From: Epiperipatus broadwayi
Lineage: Eukaryota; Onychophora; Udeonychophora; Euonychophora; Peripatidae
Direction of reading: 5' to 3'
Length of the DNA: 64,000 nucleotides
Assembly: GCA_028023455.1 (NCBI GenBank)
Contig: JAQFVV010006293.1
Span: 2,553,844 to 2,617,843 of the forward strand
Under the pieces are notes generated by a model that was given only the letters and a program-made list of their open reading frames with translations, did no database searches and was not told the origin of the DNA. Below, one piece after another: positions 35,153 to 44,777 of this stretch. Both the position numbers and the translations under genes were made by a program. Every line of letters begins with the position of its first letter. Position 1 is the first letter of the stretch.

Positions 35153-35904
35153 AAGATTAATAATACAGATGAAAACATAATTAATCATAGATTTAAACTT
35201 AGATGAGCTGCTTTTGATAGAAACCACTTAATATTAAAAGGACATATGCTTATATGGTTTTTAACAGAAACATTTTACTAGTTCTTACTTAAGTATCTGA
35301 GACTTGATCATTTAGAGACTTCAGACCACTGAACAAAATATGCAGAGATGTATATGAGGTATAAAAAAGATATTGACAACAAACATGAATGAAAACAAAC
35401 AAATATCAATGACTTGATTGAAAGAATTAAAAAACTGAAATGGACATATTGCTAGAAGAGAATGGTATAGAGTTGATGTCAAACTAGATCCCAAAAGATT
35501 ATAAAAGATCTAGAAAAAAGATCCACATGTCAAATATTTAAAAAAGTTTATTGGTGTGTTGTGGAGAAGTGAGACTAGAAATCAGAAAAACTAGACTAAA
35601 CTTGGAGAGATCTTCATCCTATAGTCAATTCATAATGGTTGAAAATGATAATGATGATTATTTTTGTTTTTGTTATGATGTAATCAGCAATAAATTGGAG
35701 ATGATTTGTTGTTTGTTTCCAGGTGACTTTATGTAAATGCATTGATTATATTAAAGTTTAGTTGAGCATACAATTGTATTAGCTGATTCCCATAGTCATT
35801 TTCCCCCTTCCCTCTAAATCTTCCCATTATATTTACATATACTTCCTGACCAAAAGTCCCATTCAAATTTATTTTCTTGGTATTTTTTCTATAATTTTGT
35901 ATAA

Positions 35905-36088
35905 CATCATATTATTTCTCTTGAAAATAAAGCTTTTCATACTTTGCTTAATAGCACTGAGATTCTTGTTCTTGTCCAGTGATCTTTTGTCAATCCACCC
36001 ATAAAATGATATAAACAATACATCTCTTTTTTCCTTTCACTTTGGCTCTGCCAATAGAACAATATCCATATTAAATCTTTGTAATTCC
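35905..36088 (-). pseudogene. Possible LINE endonuclease (EEP) fragment
   Basis: A minus-strand frame reads E-L-Q-R-F-N-M-D-I-V-L-L-A-E-P-K, then after one stop R-D-V-L-F-I-S-F-Y-G-W-I-D-K-R-S-L-D-K-N. The first block resembles the x-L-x-R-Y-x-I-D-I-x-x-L-S/A-E-T-R region near the N-terminus of APE-type LINE endonucleases, which contains a metal-binding Glu. Alternative: chance match. The surrounding 36100-36420 on the same strand has protein-like composition (V-K-A-H-R-R-I-I-Q-A-G-Q-I-R-R-M) but no family I recognise. Confidence 0.4.
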
Positions 36089-36420
36089 CATAGCAAAGAA
36101 TCAATTTAATTTGAAAAGAGCCTGAATGTTCTAGCTTCCAATATGAATAATCCATTTCTTTTCCAAAACCATTTTAATTCTTCGAATTACTTGACTTTCA
36201 GTTTTGTAGCAATATTCTTTTTGCATTAATTGGAGCAATGGCCTAGCACAATAATCCCCAAATTGGAAAATCCTGTATTTCATTTAGTCTGGGCATTCTT
36301 CTGATCTGTCCAGCTTGAATGATTCTTCTATGAGCTTTAACTTCTACTAATGTAGCTCTTAGATGTATTGACATGTAAGCCTCCTCACTTACCAGTGGTG
36401 TTCAATAAGGGAGAGATATC

Positions 36421-37953
36421 CAAGTACATCAATTATATATATATATTTAATAATTACACTTAAATTTAATTGAAAACATTTTATTCTTTCCTTTTAATAT
36501 TTTTATTTTCAACTACAGATGTTCAAAATTGAATAGAAAAAATAATTTAAATTAACATAATATAGAAATATAAGGATAATAATCATTTTCATATGCTTTT
36601 AATATTAAAATATATGTTATAAAATGTAAAAAGAAAAGATTTATGGGAAAATATACAGATAAAATAATTTCTAGGAAATGAAGAAAAGATGTAAAGTAAA
36701 AAGGCTTAATTGTTGTAGAAGTGATAAATTATAATTGACATAGAAAATGATCAGTATTTTTGACAAACATATAGTATATACTTACATCAGATATATATTA
36801 TCTTTAATGTTTACATTTTTTCAATTTAATAAAAAACATTTTATTCTTTTCTTTTTATGTTTATCTTCTCTTCAATGATTACATTTCTGAATTTAATTAA
36901 AAAAATAAAATATTTTTAATAAAATTCAAAAATGTAATCAGTTGAGATGATATACATGCATAACTGATGTTGTAAGCATATATTTATCAAAAGTACTGAT
37001 GATTTTTTTTATGTTAATTACTAAAAATAATGATTTTTGACAGTTTGATAAAATTTATGATTTATTAATAGTTGAGAATATTTTTTTGAGAACATATTTT
37101 TTATATTCAGATCTTTGATAATGGCCATATAAAATTGCTGAAACTTAAGGAGAAAGATAAAATTTAAATTATTATATGATAAAAGTATATTAAATTTTTT
37201 GAGGAAAAAATTGTGCAATAAAATAATGCAAAAATTAATATATTATTTGTCCATTTAAAAAAAGGAGTTTTTAAAAATACTTGATTTTTTTTTTTTTTTT
37301 TACACAAATATTGTTTATTTGCAACTTTTGCCAAAAAGTTATATATAATATAATAAGAATGAAAAATAATTATGATTGCCCAAGACAGAATTTTCAAGAT
37401 AATAAATTATAACTGTCATTGATTAACAGGTCCAGTTATTCAGAAAAAAATATTTTTTATTGATGTCCCCCAATTATTTTTCTCGGTAAAATTGTTTATA
37501 AATCCAATAATAGAATTATTTTATTTACTGGATTATTTCCTTTTTTATTTATTAATAGATGAGATAAATTGCCTGATTATAAATTTATATTCTAATTGGA
37601 GAATTAACTTCATATTATCTATTTTAAAAAGTTCTCAATAGTTTCTAATTAATAATATCTTATAAATAAAACAAAATAATTATTATTATTTGCAATTAAT
37701 CAAATTTTGACATTTATTGTTCAATAATGATAATGTGATTTGGTTGATGTATAAATTTTTTCTTTATATTAGAAAATAAATAATTAATAATATTTCATTC
37801 AATTTTATTAATTTTGAAATTGAATATACTATTCCAACTTAAATTATGTATATAAAATATCTCATATTCACTTAATCATAATCTACTTATTATTAATCTT
37901 ATCTTGAATGCTAAAACAGATGCTTTTATAACAACTATCTATAAATAATTATT
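36421..37953. other. AT-rich DNA with short inverted repeats
   Basis: Includes an inverted repeat (CTGAATTTAATTAAAAAAAT with its near-complement, 36875-36945) and two related blocks containing AAAACATTTTATTCTTT (36474 and 36832). No coding signal. Confidence 0.4.
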
Positions 37954-38050
37954 ATATAGGGGTTTGAACACAGACTTTCACACGACTCTCGACTCTCCAC
38001 GCTATCTCATACTGCTGATACACTTGATCACACACATATCGAAAAGATAA

Positions 38051-38106
38051 ATAATCACCAATACATGTTCTTTGTGCTAAACCAGCACTCGTCGGTCCAG
38101 ATTATC
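38051..38106 (-). ncRNA. Hammerhead-like motif in left foldback arm (degraded)
   Basis: On the minus strand ATAATC (plus 38101-38106, as GATTAT complement) is followed by C-CGACGA (core, one base short), stem II GTGCTGGTTTAGCAC with 5 perfect pairs, then AAAG and a short self-complementary ACATGT. GGTGATTAT then pairs back to the start as stem I. The G of GAAA is changed, and the core lacks one base, so it is probably inactive. Confidence 0.4.
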
Positions 38107-38340
38107 ATCTCCATACATATATAAAATCAATGCTCAGCTTATATTAAGATAACCAACCTTCATACTTTAATGGACAGGCTTCAATCCACTCCACCCCACA
38201 ACTCTTTAGCCAGCCATTTCATTGAAAATCTGATGATGGAACGCTAAAAAAAAAATTCATAAATTAAAATATAGTGCTGTAAGATCCGACCAACCCTCGT
38301 ATATGTATGTAAATGGATTATGTCCTGTACATGAGAGGTC

Positions 38341-38532
38341 AGAGTGATTTGTGATCAACATAGATAGGATGAGAAGGTTGGCACCAATGTAGGCTTTGAG
38401 TGTTCCATCATCAGATTTTCAATGAAATGGATGGCTAGAGTGATTTGTGATCAACATAGATAGGATGAGAAGGTTGGCACCAATGTAGGCTTTGAGTGTT
38501 CCATCATCAGATTTTCAATGAAATGGATGGCT
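38341..38532 (+). repeat. Tandem duplication, 2 x 96 bp
   Basis: AGAGTGATTTGTGATCAACA starts at 38341 and again at 38437; both units end ...AATGGATGGCT. They are almost identical, so the duplication is recent relative to the arms of the foldback element it lies in. Confidence 0.85.
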
Positions 38533-38634
38533 AAAGAGTTGTGGGGTAAAGTGTTTTGAAGCCTGTCCATTCAAATATGAAGATTGGCTATCTTAATATA
38601 AGCTGAGCATTGATTGTATATATGTGTGGAGATG

Positions 38635-38690
38635 ATAATCTGGACCAGCTGATGAGTGCTGCTTAGCACAAAATACGTATTGGTGATTAT
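38635..38690 (+). ncRNA. Hammerhead-like motif in right foldback arm
   Basis: CTGATGA (38649-38655) is an exact CUGANGA core. Stem II GTGCT/AGCAC (38656-38660, 38665-38669) closes a GCTT loop with five pairs. AAAA (38670-38673) stands where GAAA is expected, a CG-to-CA change. TACGTA (38674-38679) could be a minimal stem III, as in dimer-dependent hammerheads. GGTGATTAT (38682-38690) pairs with ATAATC (38635-38640) and ACC (38644-38646) as stem I, with small bulges. Fold judged by eye. Confidence 0.5.
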
Positions 38691-38892
38691 TTATCTTTTC
38701 AGCATGTGTGTGATCAAGTGTAGTAGCAGTATGAGATAGCATGGAGAGTTGAGGGTTATGTGAAAGTCTGAGTTCAAACCCCTATATATTACATATTGGA
38801 GTGCAGGTATGAAAAAAACCTGTACTGTATAAAAAAATTCATATATTATAATTATGGTTTTATTATTATTAATCAATACAATAATATAATTT

Positions 38893-40535
38893 GTCAAAAT
38901 AAGAGTCATAGATCACATGACCCTATACTCTTAAGCTTGTAAGCTATAAACAGTGAAAATTGCCAATTTCTCAACAAGCTTTATAATAAATACTTCACCA
39001 GAGAAAGCATTTAAAATATCTCTGTCAGGAACCTCCAAACCCCTGACCATGGTTTCGTGCTTTGGCACTCCTCAGAGAGGTGCCAGGGTAGGATCAGACA
39101 ATAGATCTAAAAATACCAACCCAAAGCCAGCATTTATCTAAAAGTTATCTATTGAGTGAAAAATCTGAAAATTTCAGACACCTACATGTCTTCAAACCCA
39201 GCTATCCAACTCAAATAGCTATATGGGGCTGATAGATCTTCAGCCATACCATATATTAGTAGTCTTAGCAATATAACATTACATAAGACTTAAGGCAGAG
39301 ACTATAAATAGTCAAAATAAGTCATAGATCACATGACCATATTCTCTTATTTTGACTATTTAAAGTCTCTACCTTAAGTCTTATGCAATGTTATATTGCT
39401 AAGACTACTAATATATGGTATGGCTGAAGATCTATCAGCCTCATATAGCTATTTGAGTTCGATAGCTGGGTTTAAAAACATGTAGATGTCTGAAAATTTC
39501 AGATTTTCCACTCAATAGATAACTTTTAGATAAATGCTGGCTTTGGGTTGGTATTTTTAGACCTAGTGTCTGAACCTACCCTGGCACCTCTCTAAAAAGT
39601 GCCAAAGCACGAAGGCATGGTCATGGGTTTGGGGGAGTTCCTGACAGAGATATTTTAAATGCTTTCTCTGGCTAAGCATTTATTATAAAGATTGTTGAGA
39701 AATTGGGCAATCCTCAGTTTATAACTTACAAGCTTAAAAAAATAGGGTCATGTGATCTATGACTCTTATTTTGACTATTTATAGTCTCTGCCTTAAGTCT
39801 TATGCAATGTTATATTGCTAAATCTACTAATATATGGTATGGCTGAAGATCTATCAGCCCCATATAGCTATTTGAGTTGGATAGCTGAGTTTGAAGACAT
39901 GTAGGTGTCTGAAAATTTCAGATTTTCCACTCAATATATAACTTTTAGATAAATGCTGGCTTTGGGTTGGCATTTTTAGATCTAGTGTCTGAACCTACCC
40001 TGGCACCTCTCTGAGGAGTGCCAAAGCATGAAGCCATGGTCAGGGTTGGGGGGGGGGGTTTCTGACAGATATTTTAAATGTTTTCTCTGGCTAAATATTT
40101 GGCAATCCTCACTCTTTATAACTTACAAGCTTAAGAGAATAGGGTCATGTGATCTATGACTTATTTTGATTATTTATAGTCTCTGCCTTAAGTCTTATGC
40201 AATGTTATATTGCTAAAGCTACTAATATATAGTATAGCTGAAGATCTATCAGCCCCATATAGCTATTTGAGTTGGATAGCTGGGTTTGAAGACATGTAGG
40301 TGTCTGAAAATTTCAGATTTTCCACTCAATAGATAACTTTTAGATAAATGCTGGCTTTGGGTTGGTATTTTTAGATCTAGGGTCTGAACCTACCCTGGAA
40401 TCTCTATGAGGAGTGCCAAAGCACGAAGCCATGGTCAGGAGTGAGGGGGGGGTTCCTGACAGAGATATTTTAAATGCTTTCTCTGGCTAAGCATTTATTA
40501 TAAAGCTTGTTGAGAAATTGGCAATCCTCACTGTT
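38893..40535. repeat. Inverted/tandem array of ~420-bp units (1 forward + 3 reverse)
   Basis: One unit in forward orientation (38893-39310, with a short second start to about 39350) faces three successive reverse units (39355-39774, 39775-40170, 40171-40535). Every unit contains GCTGATAGATCTTCAGCC or its complement, GCATTTATCTAAAAGTTATC or its complement, and the palindrome TCTGAAAATTTCAGA. Units differ by point changes and small indels (for example variable G-runs at 40048 and 40446). The forward unit and first reverse unit form a hairpin with ~420-bp arms and almost no loop. No convincing ORF: the 62-codon frame at 38953 is not conserved in other units. Confidence 0.85.
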
Positions 40536-42329
40536 AATAATATAATTTGCTTTGTAAATTTAGCACATTATGCTTTATTTACTGCTGTATCAGTTTCTTT
40601 TTATTTACATTTATTACATACATATTAAAAATTAAAATATATATACTATATAAATGGCATGTTTTAAAATTAAAATATGTACTATATATTTGACATGTTT
40701 TATTTTTTATACTAATTTCACTTTTATACAGATATTGAATATAAATAAATATTTGTGTGTACACTTCTTTTCTTTTAAAGAACAGGTACCATAGGGCTGC
40801 AACACCCTTAAAATAAGTTGTGTGATGTGATGTTCTGCATACTTCACATTGTGGTATACTTTGGTATAAAGATATTTTATGTTCTGAAAATGAATGAAAA
40901 AAAATTGATCACTTCAATGCTCTTGTACAAAATTGAATACATAGTGCTTTATATATACATTGTAACCAATGTCATAGCAATACCAAGTTACATTGTGATT
41001 ATATTTTGGAAAATAACGTGTGCTTGCTTGCACATATATATACACAAGATGGAAACAATTAAATGAGGAACAAAATATCCATATGAAGAAAATAATTATG
41101 TGAATAAAGATTATAAATTCATTGAGGAGATTTAATCCCCAAAATTTATAAATAAAGCAAAAAGATTTATAAATGAAGTCAGTAATATGTAAAAGAGATA
41201 AGCTCTCTCATATTTGAAGAAGTAGAAGAAAAAAAAGAATTAACTATCAAGTTAAAAAAAAAATACAAGAAGTGCCAATTTTTTTAAATTACTTTGATTC
41301 ATTAAAAATTATGAAAATATTCATTATATTCAGATATTCTTTTAATATGGAGCATTAGACTAAAGCAAGTAACACATCAACTCTTTTCCTCAGTACATTG
41401 CCCAATGTTTTCCCTGTCAACTATGAGAATCTGCTAGGATGAAAAAGAAATAGAATTTTGCAGATAAATTTCCAAGAAAGTTTTTTTTGTTTCAAAAAAA
41501 ATAAAATACCAATACTATGTGCAATTATATTCAACGTTTGTATGATAATAATTAAAAGATGAAAGATATTCAAATGAAGAAGACTTTCAAGACACAATGG
41601 TAAGATAGCATAATGGAGAAAATTTAATGTCTTATATTGCTTTTGAATATTCAAGATAAATGATTAAAAGATATAATGAATTATAAAAGAATATAGAAGA
41701 AAAACTGAAATTTGAAATTGTTAAATGGATAGTATAAGTGTTATTTACATTATTCACTGGTTAGATACCCGAGTATCAGGTTTTCTCAATAAGTACCAGC
41801 CAATTGAAATGATTCTTCTGAGTTCAATTCTTTCTTTATAATAACTTGCAAAATAAGTTTTCTCTTTCCTCTCAGAATATAAAAGTTTTCTTGATTTGCC
41901 TGCTAAATATCATTAAAAATTACTTTGATAGATGATGACAGTAGTGTAGTCAGTCTTAGTTCAAATAGCTTTAATCAGTTCTAAAGCAATGCCTAAATAT
42001 GAACCAATGATAGCCAAGTATTGCTTTTTATTATAAATAATTACAATATGCAAATTAATTGTTTAACTTAGTAGATTATTTAATCTTTGCTGACTCTATT
42101 CACTATTGTGTCAGTCTTCATTGATACTAAGAAGATCCTGATATGCTTGACCTCCATGTTTAATATCATACAATCTGCATGATCATTTTCACCTCTGCAA
42201 GTCTTAGTGCTAATTGATATTAACTTTGATTCTTCAATATCATTAGTAAATTTCTTTAATTTCCATGTAAAAATCAGTTTTTTTCCCCCCTTTTTTGTCA
42301 ATTCTAGCAATTCTTTCATTAACGAAACT
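40536..42329. other. AT-rich DNA, nothing recognised
   Basis: Short ORFs at 40579-41066 and 41421-42319 are hydrophobic or lysine-rich translations of low-complexity DNA and are not credited. Confidence 0.4.
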
Positions 42330-42648
42330 ATACAGGTTTCATTAGGCTAGCTGTAATTGGCCATAATGCTGCATACTTGACATCAGCAATAATACTATGA
42401 TAGATGCTGTTTTGTTGACCTTTTCTTTCTGTATATAATTTCTGTCTGGTGTGGCTGTCTTGTGGTTTATAGCAAACTGAGAGTGTCAAACTAATGACTG
42501 CTTTAGCACCATCTTATAGGCTAGAACTTTCCTTATGCCAGCTTTATAATGAGACAATCATACAACATTTCCAACTAAAAATTGCTATTGCGGGACTATA
42601 TCAGACTCTGTGACTTTCTTCCTCCATTTTAACCTGTTATTAAACGAT

Positions 42649-42755
42649 GAAAACAGGCGAGACTCTCTAATCGTATTACCACTCAGTGCAAGCCAGAGCA
42701 ATCAATGGATGCCAGAAGGCTTGTGCACAAAATCCCCATCTAGTGCCTACTCATC
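42649..42755. repeat. Copy of a ~100-bp shared core
   Basis: AACAGGCGAGACTCTCTAAT through AATCAATGGATGCCAGAAGG to AAAATCCCCATCTAGTGCC closely matches 43103-43194 and, less closely, 34986-35080. Without terminal inverted repeats here; it directly abuts the hammerhead-like motif. Confidence 0.75.
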
Positions 42756-42818
42756 CAATATCCCCAGACTAGTTTCTGGTTTGCGGCCTTCGTCAATGAG
42801 GAGCTTTGGATCTGAGAG
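42750..42818 (-). ncRNA. Hammerhead-ribozyme-like motif (type I layout)
   Basis: Minus strand 5' to 3': ATCCAA and TCCTCA as the 5' side of a two-part stem I; TTGACGA (core CUGACGA with C changed to T); a short stem II around GGCCGCAAACC; intact GAAA; CTA then GTC (a classic cleavage triplet). The 3' side of stem I follows as TGGGGA and TTGGAT. TCCTCA/TGGGGA gives 6 pairs (one G-U) and ATCCAA/TTGGAT gives 6 perfect pairs across an internal loop. This is the layout of type I hammerheads in Penelope elements. The first core base is mutated, so cleavage is doubtful. Confidence 0.55.
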
Positions 42819-43042
42819 CACTGCACCTAGATATTAGGATCTAATGCAACCCTCCAGCAGCTACCTTTTATCTCTACTTAGTTAACTATAAGACAAAATG
42901 AAAACACTAATGTTTTCAATCCAAGCTCATCAGCTCATATAGTCATATAGGTGTGAACTCAGTTCAGTACCCATACATTTTGGTGTCTTTGGTTCTCTAA
43001 TAACCATAGCCATCACTATCCTATTAGGCAGGACCAGTTTTA

Positions 43043-43240
43043 AGCCAATAAACATCATATGATCACCACCTCTTATGCTTGCTCTTAACTGTTATTAAAA
43101 CAGGCAAAACTCTCTATATGTATTGTCATTCAGTGCAAGCCAGAGTAATCAATGGATGCCAGAAGGCTTGTGCACAAAATCCCCATCTAGTGCCTTAAGA
43201 GCAAGCATAAGAGGTGGTGATCATGTGATGTTTATTGGCT
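43043..43240. mobile_element. 198-bp MITE-like element with 46-bp terminal inverted repeats
   Basis: AGCCAATAAACATCATATGA starts the left terminal repeat (43043-43088); the right one (43195-43240) is its reverse complement with one mismatch. The interior is the ~100-bp core also found at 42649-42755 and 34982-35152. Flanks are T/A-rich and no unambiguous TSD can be read. The related copy inside the RTE (34982-35152) shows that the family moves. Confidence 0.8.
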
Positions 43241-43298
43241 ATTAAATGATGAATGATTATAGTAGTCAGATAAAATTATTTTATCATATATATATAGC

Positions 43299-43974
43299 AG
43301 GAATTGGCAGCTCTAGAACCACATATGGTTTTTTAGTGTAAGAAGTGCAGCTAATTTATTTTGGATAAAAAAAAATTTATATAAATTTTATTAAATTTAA
43401 TTTTTTTTTTTTGTTTCACCCACGAAAATATTATATTTCAAAAAATAAATATGTACAAAAGTATTTAGAGAAAAGCTTTATTTTAATTTTCAATTAGCAT
43501 GGTATGCCTAATATGCTTTCAACTACTTAAATCATTTTCATAGCACAAATCATAAGAGTTGTTGAATGCATGTCTATCCATGGCAATATGCTAAGCTTCT
43601 TTCACTTTACATTTGAATATCATTACATTCAAAACAGACAATGTTGGCAGATGTAAACTATGGCCAAGTTTGGATTCATCCTCAAAGAAAATGGATTTGG
43701 TTTCAGTGCACTCTTTAGCATGATTATATAAATATCTGTGTTGCACAACTGAGATGGATATATTGGTGCAAGATTCACCATAAAAAACTGCATGGTAGTT
43801 TGCACTGCATCATGTAATCTTGTGTACAACTTGAGATTTCATCTCACTGGGCAGTTTATCTTTTGCATTGTTTATCAGTTAATTCAAAATGGGGGGGGGG
43901 GGTGCAAAGAGCAATTTGGAGTGTAACAACACAGATTTTATTTATCCTATTATAGCCCATGGCATATATGGAAG
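43299..43974 (-). mobile_element. Possible hAT-like remnant
   Basis: CAGGAATTGGCAGC at 43299 followed by GAACCACATATGGTTTTTTA resembles the terminal region of hAT elements (CAG...GGCA... with a CACAT/ATGTG-type subterminal palindrome). On the minus strand 43480-43860 has protein-like composition but no transposase motif I can name, and no right terminus or TSD was found. A G12 run sits at 43891-43902. Confidence 0.3.
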
Positions 43975-44640
43975 TGATATCCAGGATTTGTCTTTGACTT
44001 GTGTAGCTGGCTGTCTCATTTTAAAATAAAAGTTTTTGACATTCTGAATGAGAGCTAAGTCTTTCTGTGATATATTTTTCAATGTTATCTTTTTTAGCTG
44101 CTTTAAATTTACATAGAGTATGGTTTCTATACAAAAATACTTTGAGACCAGTTTTTGGTGTTAAAGATTCAGGGCATATAATACCTCTCACATGGATTGG
44201 TTTCACTAACATTTTGTAGTTTAAATGAAAGATATTGCACTGAATGTATAAATCTAAGAATTTGATGCCTTTTAGGTTGTCTTTTTTCTTTACTGTCCAG
44301 TTTAATGAAATCACATGTGTAAGCTCCAACTGTATTTCCTTGATTTACACCTCTGGGGCACAAATAAGGACATCGTCCACGTTCTGTACATATAACAAGT
44401 ATGAGATTTTCTTAAAAATATTTACTTAAAATATCTTCAAAATCTATTAAGTATAATGCTTGATGTTATGTCACTGACAGGAAGGCCCATAGGCTACCCA
44501 TATTCCATTTTATAATATACATTGTTAAATAAGGCAGTAATATTCATGAATCTAATAGGCATTCTAAAATGAATTCAGTTTTTTATGCAAGCTTAAGAGT
44601 TGTTCAAAGCTTATGTATGCATAATTAATGTTATTAAATT
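43975..44640 (-). mobile_element. Penelope-like element relic (RT core)
   Basis: Minus-strand frames read M-G-L-P-V-S-D-I near 44500-44475 (RT block normally M-G-x-P-L-S-P/G), V-D-D-V-L-I-C near 44376-44356 (the Y-V-D-D catalytic box with its Tyr displaced by an insertion), and I-K-F-L-D-L-Y-I near 44263-44240. Then come V-K-P-I-H-V-R-G-I-I-C-P-E-S-L-T-P-K-T-G-L-K and N-H-T-L-C (the R-K-P-T-H-T-x-x-x-I-x-P-E-S block). The order is that of PLE reverse transcriptases. Complements the relics at 11.0 and 31.4 kb, which keep the later part of the protein. Frameshifted and inactive. Confidence 0.75.
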
Positions 44641-44777
44641 TATAAATAATGAATAAAATTGATTTTAAGTTGCTAAAATTTTAATTTTTCTATGTTTTTT
44701 GTCAAAATGGTTATCTGTCTCAAAATGTTCCTGATATGTAGCATTACTATTACTACATATAATAATATAGGTGCAAT

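Larger units (their letters stand above)
32570..35690 (+). mobile_element. RTE-clade retrotransposon, near full length, with two nested insertions
   Basis: The domain order is visible despite heavy decay. Endonuclease pieces come first: G-R-L-T-R-S-T-S-S-A-R-F-I near 32805-32845, then F-Y-K-N-A-Q-N-A-F-E and R-H-V-K-I-V-M-G-K near 32958-33028, then the S-D-H-R-L/V-like site near 33285-33310. RT follows: Y-R-L-I-S-L-L-S-V-L-Y-K-T-F near 34045-34090 and D-Y-E-K-T-F-D-S near 34255-34280. The tail is like that of the copy at 1-1316: E-V-N-N-Y-K-Y-L near 34944-34966, R-L-Q-T-T-like near 35315-35335. The 3' end has AATGATAATGATGATT (35642-35660). Insertions at 34325-34576 and 34982-35152 interrupt it; removing them restores alignment with copy 1. 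Confidence 0.8.
37954..38789. mobile_element. Large foldback element (~285-bp arms)
   Basis: The outer ends ATAGGGGTTTGAACACAGAC (from 37956) and its inverted counterpart ending near 38786 begin two long inverted arms, about 37954-38245 and 38495-38789, with small differences between them. Between the arms lie a unique spacer (38250-38340) and a tandem duplication of a 96-bp unit (38341-38436, 38437-38532) derived from the inner end of the right arm. Each arm contains a hammerhead-like motif (separate entries). No ORF. TSD not clear. Related either to Penelope-type termini or to an independent foldback family. Confidence 0.75.
42330..43042 (-). mobile_element. Probable Penelope-type terminal repeat region
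   Basis: A GC-richer, non-coding stretch. On the minus strand it contains the hammerhead-like motif at 42750-42818, followed immediately by the core shared with 34982-35152 and 43103-43194 (42649-42755). Hammerhead motifs of this type mark PLE terminal repeats. A PLE coding relic in the same orientation lies 1 kb upstream (43975-44640), so this may be its 3' terminal region, with other elements inserted between. No direct terminal repeat partner was found, so the assignment is inference. Confidence 0.4.

Noticed and set aside
38953-39141. 62-codon ORF in the 420-bp unit as a gene
   Set aside because: Not preserved in the three other units; frame broken by indels.
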